Of a DNA stretch of 49,316 bases, positions 16,086-22,176 are shown piece by piece; position 1 is the first letter of the stretch, and each line of letters opens with the position of its first letter. The stretch spans positions 1 through 49,316 of the forward strand of contig NZ_BAAAYN010000054.1 of assembly GCF_039536245.1 (NCBI RefSeq). The letters are read 5' to 3'. The position numbers and the translations under genes are program-made. Origin of the DNA: Cryptosporangium minutisporangium (GTDB lineage Bacteria > Actinomycetota > Actinomycetes > Mycobacteriales > Cryptosporangiaceae). A model generated the notes under the pieces. The model had not been told where the DNA came from, did not search any database, and saw only the letters and a list, made by a program, of their open reading frames with translations.

Positions 16086-16823
16086 CTAGTGCGGGGCGGA
16101 GGTCGTTGCCGGGGTCGGGTCGATGCTGGTGCGGAACGCCGCGGCGTCGAACGTCCCACCCCAGGAGTCGTTCAGTCCGGCGCGGGCGACCGAGAGGAAA
16201 TCGGTCTCGTGGGGGGCTCCGGCAGGCAGGACGCCGTCGAGCGGGCGGCCGGTCACGGTCTCCAGGTCGGCGACGTTGCACCGGGTGGCCAGGTCGGGAT
16301 CGGCCGGCCAGCTGCCGACCACCAACCCCGCGAGCGGGACGCCCCGGCCGTCCAGCGCCTCCGCGGTGAGCGCGGTGTGGTTGAGCGTGCCGAGTCCGGC
16401 GGCCGCGACCAGCAGCACCGGCGCCTGAACCGCCCACGCCAGGTCGGCGAGCGTCCAGCCGTCAGGTCCGAATCGGACGAGCAGCCCGCCCGCGCCTTCG
16501 ACCAGCACGAGGTCGTAGTCGTCGTCCAGCGCGGCGATGCTCTTCGCCACCGCGGCCAGCCGGAGCGGCCGGTCACCAGTCTGTCGGGCTGCCGCCTCGG
16601 GGGAGAGCGGATCGGGGTACCGGGCGTACTCGTACGTCACCACGCCCGGGGCGAGCCGTTCGACTTCGGCCAGGTCGCCGGGCTCGTCGGGGCGGAGACC
16701 GGTCTGTGCGGGTTTGATCACGGCGACCGAGCGGCCCCGCGATCGCGCCAGCGCCGCGATGGCCGCGGTCGTGACGGTCTTCCCTACCTCGGTGGAGGTG
16801 CCGGTGACGGCGACGATGCCCAC
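16086..16823 (-). CDS. bioD: Dethiobiotin synthase
   Basis: A 245-residue ATP-dependent enzyme that closes the ureido ring from 7,8-diaminopelargonate and CO2. The P-loop is [14 protein letters not shown] at residues 8-21; KPAQTG near 37-42 corresponds to the catalytic Lys region; VEGAGGLLV and the downstream [14 protein letters not shown] complete the family pattern. The ATG at 16823 is the first gene of the bioD-bioB-GNAT-bsaP unit on this strand. BioF, which would precede it in the pathway, is found 8.6 kb away on the same strand. Confidence 0.95.
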   Translation of the reverse strand: MGIVAVTGTSTEVGKTVTTAAIAALARSRGRSVAVIKPAQTGLRPDEPGDLAEVERLAPGVVTYEYARYPDPLSPEAAARQTGDRPLRLAAVAKSIAALDDDYDLVLVEGAGGLLVRFGPDGWTLADLAWAVQAPVLLVAAAGLGTLNHTALTAEALDGRGVPLAGLVVGSWPADPDLATRCNVADLETVTGRPLDGVLPAGAPHETDFLSVARAGLNDSWGGTFDAAAFRTSIDPTPATTSAPH

Positions 16824-16925
16824 AGCGAGCCACCCTACGACGGCACGGTGCCCTCAGCCGTCCCTCGACACCACATGTGACCGTCGCCATCACCGTTCAC
16901 CGCGTGCCGGGCCGCCAGCAGACCT

Positions 16926-16941
16926 TTTCGTACCAACCAAA
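16926..16941 (+). promoter_or_regulatory. Dyad TTTCGT-N4-ACCAAA upstream of XRE gene 1
   Basis: TTTCGTACCAACCAAA, an imperfect 6-4-6 dyad (TTTNGT-N4-ACNAAA), 62 bases upstream of the start codon. A near copy stands at the same distance before the second XRE gene. A TACGAT -10-like box follows at 16956-16961. It is a candidate binding site for the XRE proteins. Confidence 0.55.
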
Positions 16942-17003
16942 TGAGCGATCAGCTATACGATGCCCGTGGTGCAGGCCGAATCTGGCGCAGGAGGCGACCA
17001 TCC

Positions 17004-17867
17004 ATGCCGCGAACGAGTCCTACCGTGCGCCGTCGTCGCCTGGGACAGGAACTGCGGGCGCTGCGCGAGGGCAAGGGCCTGACGGTCGATCAGGTCGCCA
17101 AGGAGCTGGACTGGTCCCCGTCCAAGGTGAGCCGGATCGAGACGACCGGTATCAAGGTGGGAACCGTCGATCTCCGCGCGTTGCTGGACGTCTACGGCGT
17201 CACGGACGAGGAGCGCCGCCACGGGATGTTGGAGCTCGGGCGCGAGTCCCGGGAGACCGCGTGGTGGATGAAACTGCAAGACCGCACTCCGGTCGGCAGC
17301 TTCCACGGCTTCGTCGGGTTCGAGGCCGAGGCTCGCCAAATTCTCGCCTACGAAATCTCGATCGTTCCGGGCCTGCTCCAAACGGAGGCCTACGCGCGCG
17401 CGATCATGCGCGCGCTCTACATGAAGGACGCGAATCTCGAGACCGCGATCAAGCTCCGCATGACACGGCAGGAGCTCCTGGTCCGGGGCGACGATCCGGT
17501 GAAGTACACGGCGATCATCGACGAGGCGGCGCTGCGACGACCGGCCGGCGGCGCACGGCGGAAACAGGTGATGCGCGAACAGATCGAGAAGCTGCTCGAG
17601 CTGTCCGATCGATCGAACGTCGCGATCCGGGTCCTGCCGTTCGCGAATGGTCTGCACCCGGGAATGAACGGGGCGTTCACGATCCTGGAACTTCCGCACC
17701 CTGACGACCCCGACGTCGTCTATGTCGAAGCGGGGTTGGCCGGCGTCCTGCTCAGCGACGGGGAGAGCGTGCGCTACTACAACCGGGTCTTCGACGGCGT
17801 ACAGCAGGAGGCGCTCGGGCGGGACGCGTCGGAGACGTTCTTGCGCGAGGTGCTCGCGAGCTACTGA
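17004..17867 (+). CDS. XRE-family regulator with DUF5753 domain (copy 1)
   Basis: A 287-residue helix-turn-helix regulator. The XRE domain is at residues 11-70: LGQELRALREGKGLTVDQVAKELDWSPSKVSRIETTGIKVGTVDLRALLDVYGV. The DUF5753 domain follows from about residue 100 with FVGFEAEARQILAYEISIVPGLLQTEAYARA and ends with LLSDGESVRYYNRVFDGVQQEAL. Such proteins form a large actinobacterial family, some members of which (WhiJ, Scr1) affect development and antibiotic production together with small DUF397 partners. The ATG at 17004 follows GGAGG. A close paralogue lies 94 bases downstream, on the same strand. Confidence 0.94.
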   Translation: MPRTSPTVRRRRLGQELRALREGKGLTVDQVAKELDWSPSKVSRIETTGIKVGTVDLRALLDVYGVTDEERRHGMLELGRESRETAWWMKLQDRTPVGSFHGFVGFEAEARQILAYEISIVPGLLQTEAYARAIMRALYMKDANLETAIKLRMTRQELLVRGDDPVKYTAIIDEAALRRPAGGARRKQVMREQIEKLLELSDRSNVAIRVLPFANGLHPGMNGAFTILELPHPDDPDVVYVEAGLAGVLLSDGESVRYYNRVFDGVQQEALGRDASETFLREVLASY

Positions 17868-17888
17868 CAGGTCGGTACAGCTAGCGGC

Positions 17889-17904
17889 TTTCGTACCTAC
17901 TAAA
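17889..17904 (+). promoter_or_regulatory. Dyad TTTCGT-N4-ACTAAA upstream of XRE gene 2
   Basis: TTTCGTACCTACTAAA matches the element before copy 1 at 14 of 16 positions and lies 57 bases before the ATG. A TACCAT -10-like box follows at 17917-17922. The shared sequence in otherwise diverged upstream DNA points to a conserved operator or promoter. Confidence 0.55.
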
Positions 17905-17961
17905 CGCGGCTGCGAGTACCATTTCCAGTGAGTGGGGATTGTCGCAGCGCAGGAGGCCGCA

Positions 17962-18888
17962 ATGGCACGCACGAGCCCGACGGTCCGGCGCCGTCGACTG
18001 GGGCAAGAACTCCGCTCCCTCCGCGAGATGAACGGCATGACGGCAGAGCAGGTCGCCAAGGAGCTGGACTGGTCGCCGTCCAAGGTCAGCCGCATCGAGA
18101 CCACCGCGATCAAGGTGGGAACCGTCGCGCCGCGCCTTGTCGACGACGCCGTAGACGTCGAGCAGGGAACCGTCGATCTCCGTGCCCTGCTCGACGTCTA
18201 CGGCGTCGTCGACAAGGCGCGGCGCGACGGTCTGCTGGAGTTGGGCCGGGAGTCCCGGGAGACCGCGTGGTGGATGCGGGTGCAGGACCGCACCCCGGTC
18301 CGGGGGTTCAAGGACTTCATCGGGTTCGAGGCGGAGGCCCGGCGCATCCGGACCTACGAGCCGTCGATCGTGCCCGGCCTGCTGCAGACCGAGGACTACG
18401 CGCGGGCGATGCTGCGCGTCATGCGGACCGCGGATGTCGACCTCGACGAGGCCGTCAAGCAGCGCTTGGAGCGCCAGCAGATCCTGGTCCGGTCGGATGA
18501 CCCGGTGTTCTACACGGCGCTCATCGACGAGGCGGCGCTGCGCCGGCCGATCGGGGGCAAGATCCGCGTGACCGTGATGCGTGACCAGATCGACAAGCTC
18601 CTCGAGCTGTCCGACGTGGAGAACATCGAGATCCTGGTCGTGCCGTTCGAAGCCGGTGGCCACCCCGGGATGGGTGGCGCGTTCACCGTGCTGGACCTGC
18701 CGCATCCCGATGATCCGAACATCGTCTACGTCGAGGCGATCACCGACGCGATGCTGCTCAGCGACGACAAGAGCGTGCGGTACTACAACGACGTACTCGA
18801 CGGCGTGCGCAGCGAGGCGTGGGGGTTCGACCGCTCTGCCGAGTTCCTGCGCGCGCTCCGGGACGAGTACGCCGCGAAGGTGCGCTGA
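17962..18888 (+). CDS. XRE-family regulator with DUF5753 domain (copy 2) with 16-residue insertion
   Basis: A 308-residue paralogue of the gene just upstream. The HTH (LGQELRSLREMNGMTAEQVAKELDWSPSKVSRIETT) and DUF5753 (FIGFEAEARRIRTYEPSIVPGLLQTEDYARA to LLSDDKSVRYYND) are intact. After KVGTV it carries 16 extra residues (APRLVDDAVDVEQGTV) before DLRALLDVYGV. These come from an in-frame 48-bp insertion that is the inverted copy of the next 47 bp, flanked by the direct repeat GGGAACCGTCG. The insertion falls at the end of the HTH domain, between it and the following helix, so folding or dimerisation might change. RBS AGGAGG precedes the ATG by five bases. Confidence 0.93.
   Translation: MARTSPTVRRRRLGQELRSLREMNGMTAEQVAKELDWSPSKVSRIETTAIKVGTVAPRLVDDAVDVEQGTVDLRALLDVYGVVDKARRDGLLELGRESRETAWWMRVQDRTPVRGFKDFIGFEAEARRIRTYEPSIVPGLLQTEDYARAMLRVMRTADVDLDEAVKQRLERQQILVRSDDPVFYTALIDEAALRRPIGGKIRVTVMRDQIDKLLELSDVENIEILVVPFEAGGHPGMGGAFTVLDLPHPDDPNIVYVEAITDAMLLSDDKSVRYYNDVLDGVRSEAWGFDRSAEFLRALRDEYAAKVR
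18121..18231 (+). repeat. 47-bp perfect inverted repeat inside XRE gene 2
   Basis: 18121-18167 is the exact reverse complement of 18185-18231, with a 17-base spacer. The left arm is absent from the paralogous gene, so the left arm is the insertion. An 11-bp direct repeat (GGGAACCGTCG at 18117-18127 and 18165-18175) marks the joints and defines a 48-bp insert. Confidence 0.95.
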
Positions 18889-19751
18889 GTCGCTGATCTG
18901 TGCCGACCTCACCGGTTCGGATGTATTGCCGACGCTACGCGGGTGGCACTCGGCACGGGCACGCAGCGCTGTGGGCCCTGGGTGGCGCAATGTGCGCTGC
19001 GCCGTGGGCTCGGGTGAGTCGAGTCTCCGTGCGGCAAGGGCGCGCCGGGTAGCCCCTAGACACTTCTGTGTCATCGTTGCCCACAGTGAACGGGGCGCGC
19101 GTGCAGGAGGGAAAGCTCACGGATGGTCGGCGACGAAATCGTAAGGCCTCGCGAGCAGGCCGATCTGGCGTGAAACCGCCGCTGACCGGTACATCTGTAT
19201 CACGCGTCGCGCGCTGGACTGTTCAGCAAACCGTGCTACTTGCGCCCCCGCATCCCCGGTTCGGCCAAGAAAGCCTAACTGAGTGTCGTCATGTGCGCTT
19301 GTCAACAAGCAGTGAGCAAGCTACGTTGTGCAATATGCTTTCCTCGTCGAGGGCGTACTCGCGGAGGGCAGAGGCGCGGGATCCGGCGCGTCCCTGCCCC
19401 GCCACGCGTGTGGCGCGACGTTCTCAGTGCTTCGGATGCAGGTCGGGATCTGTGGCGTGACCAGCCACCGTCCGACGCGGCTCCGTCGAACTCCCCAACC
19501 GGGACGCTCGCGGATCGCCCTCGTTCCGGAGGTGGGGTTCAGAGGTCGCGGGCACGGGCCTCGCGCTCAACCCGCCTCTGGATTCGTCTTACCGCGATGT
19601 AGCGCTTTGGGCGGACTGCTGCTCCGTTGAGCGGTGCCGGAGTCGAAATCATTCGCTCGAATGGTGTGTCATCTCTGCTGCGGTCCGTATGGGTCTGTGC
19701 GGGCCCCGTGTTTCCTGTTTCTCGAGAATTCTGACGAAGGGTGTAACGCAA
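18889..19751. other. Gene-poor gap after XRE gene 2
   Basis: 863 bases with no supportable gene. Several open frames of 60-130 codons exist but show no family features, many Cys/Arg/Ser residues and no good start site. A DUF397 gene is normally found right after an XRE-DUF5753 gene, but here the first lies at 19752, so this may be decayed DNA. Confidence 0.4.
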
Positions 19752-19943
19752 ATGTCCATGACACAAGCTGCGGGACCATGGCGGAAGGCCACGGCGAGCG
19801 GCATCGGGAACTGCGTTGAAGTTCGCAATCGTGCTGGTTGGGTTGATATCCGGGACAGCAAGCGCCCTGGTGACCCATTCCTCAGTCTCCCGCCGGCCGC
19901 ATTCGCTAGCTGGATCGACTCGCTAAAGAGTCCGCGCCACTAA
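19752..19943 (+). CDS. DUF397 family protein (copy 1)
   Basis: A 63-residue small protein of the DUF397 family, usually the partner of XRE-DUF5753 regulators. Conserved features: WRKATASGIGNCVEVRNRAG at residues 9-28, then WVDIRDSKRPGDPFLSLPPAAFASWI, in which the G-N-C-V-E-V motif, the D-S/T-K box and the final W/F-x-x-I/F are diagnostic. The GAAGGG site precedes the ATG at 19752. In Streptomyces such pairs act in developmental or antibiotic regulation; the molecular role of DUF397 is not settled. It stands 864 bases from the nearest XRE gene, which is unusual. Confidence 0.92.
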   Translation: MSMTQAAGPWRKATASGIGNCVEVRNRAGWVDIRDSKRPGDPFLSLPPAAFASWIDSLKSPRH

Positions 19944-20250
19944 GCGGGCGCTCCAGTCGTGTGGCCGGGGCGGTGATGGTCCGTGCGTCCGCGTGAAGGG
20001 CACTTCCGCTACTCCGCCTCGGCCTTCAGTGGTATTGCTGCAGTCAACGGCGTCGACGGACGCTCTGATCAACTCGAAGTGGAGCGGGCTCGCTGCTCGG
20101 CCAGCTGGTAGCCCTCACTTCGGTCCCCGAGCCCGACCGCATAGGTGCCTTCCCGCCTACTGTGGCCGGGCTCCCTCGTGTTCGATCCGGCTGCGGCGCG
20201 ATTTGTGTGCTGTGACGTGGGCGGCGTCCGAATCGAGAAGGATAGAGGGA

Positions 20251-20340
20251 ATGTGCGTTAATGCCTCCCTCCCCGACCCTCCGATATGCATACTGAAGAG
20301 TGACCCAGGGCGTGGCTACTACACGGCTGACAATCACTGA
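20251..20340 (+). CDS. Possible 29-residue small ORF
   Basis: A short frame, ATG at 20251 to TGA at 20340, with AAGGA eight bases upstream. The peptide starts MCVNASLPDPP and ends RGYYTADNH with two Cys. It has no known family. It lies in a gene-poor gap between two DUF397 genes, so it may be meaningless. Confidence 0.2.
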   Translation: MCVNASLPDPPICILKSDPGRGYYTADNH

Positions 20341-20580
20341 TCACCCACCGTGAGTACGCAGAAACGGTCGGGAGAAGGGAGTGGCCGGTGGGAATTGTGC
20401 AGTGTCTGGGGGCGGGCAAGTGCGACCGCGTACTGCGGTCGTGGGGAAGAAATGGGGCATTCTGAGGGGTGTCTCCACCGGATGGCCGACAACAGCTGTC
20501 AGGCCTGCGGCCGCAGTGGAGACATCCGCGGAACGTAGACGGGTCGCTCGCCGCTGCGCGACGGCCGGTGCGCATGCTGC

Positions 20581-20603
20581 CTGCGCATGACGAGGATGCA
20601 CAG
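20581..20603 (+). repeat. 23-bp element, copy A
   Basis: Differs at two positions from 21062-21084, which is the apex of the terminator after the second DUF397 gene. Both have the form CTGCGCA-loop-TGCGCAG. Copy A carries one mismatch in the stem and no extended arms. It may be a decayed terminator from a duplicated DUF397 unit. Confidence 0.5.
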
Positions 20604-20806
20604 GGCTTCCGGGCTGAGTCCCGGACCGGCCGCCGGTGGTCGGGAACCTGACCGCTCGCGGTGGAGGCGCGCACCGGTGACTGCGCCTCGGAATTCCAGC
20701 GATCGAACGATCGCCTGCGGCTCGGCGGCGGGCCCGGCCGTGCATGGCCTCCAGGCACCGTCGCGGCCGAGTCTGGTTCCGGTTCAAACGAAAGGTGATT
20801 CGTCGA

Positions 20807-21007
20807 ATGACCGCAAAGCCGAAGTGGCACAAGAGTACGTACAGCGCTATCGGAAACTGCGTAGAGGTCACGACCGCACCGATCAATGGCCTAGTGGGAC
20901 TTCGTGACACCAAGGATCGAGGGGTCGAATTAGCGTTTCCGACCCACTCCTGGAAATTGTTCTTGGACGGCGCGAAGCAAGGCGAATTCTCGCCGGAAGC
21001 TCCCTGA
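20807..21007 (+). CDS. DUF397 family protein (copy 2)
   Basis: A 66-residue DUF397 protein, with KWHKSTYSAIGNCVEVTTA at residues 5-23, GLVGLRDTKDRGVELAFPTHSWKLFL and a tail GAKQGEFSPEAP. The motif W-x-K-S/T-x-Y-S-x-x-G-N-C-V-E-V is canonical. The AAAGGTGA site precedes the ATG. A very strong terminator follows at 21051-21095. It is on the same strand as the XRE genes and probably belongs to the same regulatory family set, though 1.9 kb away from them. Confidence 0.93.
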   Translation: MTAKPKWHKSTYSAIGNCVEVTTAPINGLVGLRDTKDRGVELAFPTHSWKLFLDGAKQGEFSPEAP

Positions 21008-21050
21008 GTCGGCGGTGACGGCGAACCATCGCGCAATGCGCTGAGAGGGC

Positions 21051-21095
21051 GGCCGTCTCCTCTGCGCAGGACGAGGATGCGCAGAGGAGACGGCC
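21051..21095 (+). terminator. 18-bp perfect terminator after DUF397 copy 2
   Basis: Arms 21051-21068 and 21078-21095 are perfect over 18 bp around a nine-base loop, followed by TTTTCTC. A clear intrinsic terminator for the DUF397 gene; it may also serve the convergent SMI1/KNR4-like gene. Confidence 0.9.
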
Positions 21096-21179
21096 TTTTC
21101 TCGGCCCCCCACCCCTTTGGGCCGAGGCTCATCGGGTGCTGGGTCGTCGAAATGATCCGCGAGCCGATCCGTGAGCCGG

Positions 21180-21902
21180 TCAGCCGGCGGTGAGTGGCTG
21201 GATCTCCGGACCCGGCAGGCGGGCCAACAGATAGCCGGTGGCGGTGGTGCGGTGCAGTGTGAGGCCGTCGAGTTCGGTGGTCATGACGACCACCGGCCAG
21301 GTGTCGGGTTCGTCCGAAGTGACTGCCCAGCCGACGATCTGCCGGCCGTGCAGGAGCCCCCAGGGCAGGATGCCGCCCGGCTCTGGATGAAACGGTGGTG
21401 GGAAGTGGTTGCAGGTGATCGTCCGCAGCGAGATGACTAAACGCCGGATGCCTTGGATCCACGGCACCAGGTCGAGGTTTCCGTCGATGCCGCCGGGGCC
21501 GTACACGACGACGTCCGCGACGATGCCCGGCCCGCGGTCGTCGATCAGTTCGCGGTAGTCCGTGGGAAGTTCGGTGCCGAGAAGCCGCTCGGTGTCCGTC
21601 CAGGAAGCCCGGCGTCGGCGCTGGGCCCTAGGCGGGTCCACGCGACGGAGCAGGGCGACGGCCCCTGGCTGTGGCGGCTCGGCGGTCGTCCCGGCGAGAT
21701 CCCCCCACCCGGACGGGAGGGTGCCGATGCCTCCGTGCAGGCGACCGCGTTGCGCCGCCGAGCAGGACGCGAGCTCCGACACCACCCAAACCGTCTCGCG
21801 CCGGAAGCGAAGCGTCCGCAAGGCGGGCGGCGTGGCGTCGGTCCGCACCCGCAGGGCGCGGCGTACATGGTGGAGTCCTCTGCGTGCCCAGAGAGTGTTC
21901 AT
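21180..21902 (-). CDS. SMI1/KNR4 (SUKH)-like domain protein
   Basis: A 240-residue protein whose C-terminal part resembles SMI1/KNR4 domains: SWTDTERLLGTELPTDYRELIDDRGPGIVADVVVYGPGG at about residues 99-137, then PWIQGIRRLVIS, PWGLLHGRQIVGWAVTSDEPDTWPVVVMTTE and LTLHRTTATGYLL. The SUKH superfamily includes many immunity proteins against polymorphic toxins, but chromosomal members also have other roles, and no toxin gene is adjacent. The N-terminal 95 residues are Arg- and Ala-rich and less clear. The ATG at 21902 is preceded by GGAGGGG; a longer frame runs to 21998. The upstream region holds a GCAA repeat array. It is encoded opposite to the XRE/DUF397 genes. Confidence 0.72.
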   Translation of the reverse strand: MNTLWARRGLHHVRRALRVRTDATPPALRTLRFRRETVWVVSELASCSAAQRGRLHGGIGTLPSGWGDLAGTTAEPPQPGAVALLRRVDPPRAQRRRRASWTDTERLLGTELPTDYRELIDDRGPGIVADVVVYGPGGIDGNLDLVPWIQGIRRLVISLRTITCNHFPPPFHPEPGGILPWGLLHGRQIVGWAVTSDEPDTWPVVVMTTELDGLTLHRTTATGYLLARLPGPEIQPLTAG

Positions 21903-21949
21903 CGCACTCACCCCTCCGACGGGCTGCCCATCACCCGTCCGAAGGCAGT

Positions 21950-22041
21950 ATGCAAGATGCACGGCGCGTATCGCAAGCAGCAACGTAAGCTTTCGCAAAA
22001 CTCGCGTCGCAAGTGTGCGTCAGCAAGTGCCCACTCGCAAA
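21950..22041. repeat. Array of GCAA elements at multiples of about 7 bp
   Basis: GCAA occurs at 21952, 21973, 21980, 21995, 22009, 22023 and 22037, spaced 21, 7, 15, 14, 14 and 14 bases. The last units read TCGCAAGTG, AGCAAGTG and CGCAAAGTG. It lies between the divergent SMI1/KNR4-like gene and the LPG-synthase-like gene, in relatively AT-rich DNA. A direct-repeat binding platform for a regulator is the likely role. Confidence 0.6.
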
Positions 22042-22176
22042 GTGACACCAGGATTCGATCCGTGTGTGGGCGGCTCGTTGGTAAATCAATGGGCACAGAA
22101 GTGATTTAGGTGTTCAGAGTGATTTTGGACGAGGTCAAGGTCCAACACCTCGACCGCAGATGACACCATCCTTGCC

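Larger units (their letters stand above)
19944..20806. other. Gene-poor gap between DUF397 genes
   Basis: 863 bases without a convincing gene apart from the weak 29-residue frame at 20251. It contains a hairpin-like inverted repeat (20470-20478 with 20516-20524), the palindrome CTGCGGCCGCAG at 20505-20516, and a 23-bp element at 20581-20603 almost identical to the terminator core at 21062-21084. Confidence 0.4.

Noticed and set aside
18889-20806. Two gaps of exactly 863 bases flank the first DUF397 gene
   Set aside because: The sequences do not look alike when read side by side, so a simple tandem duplication is not supported; the equal length is probably chance.
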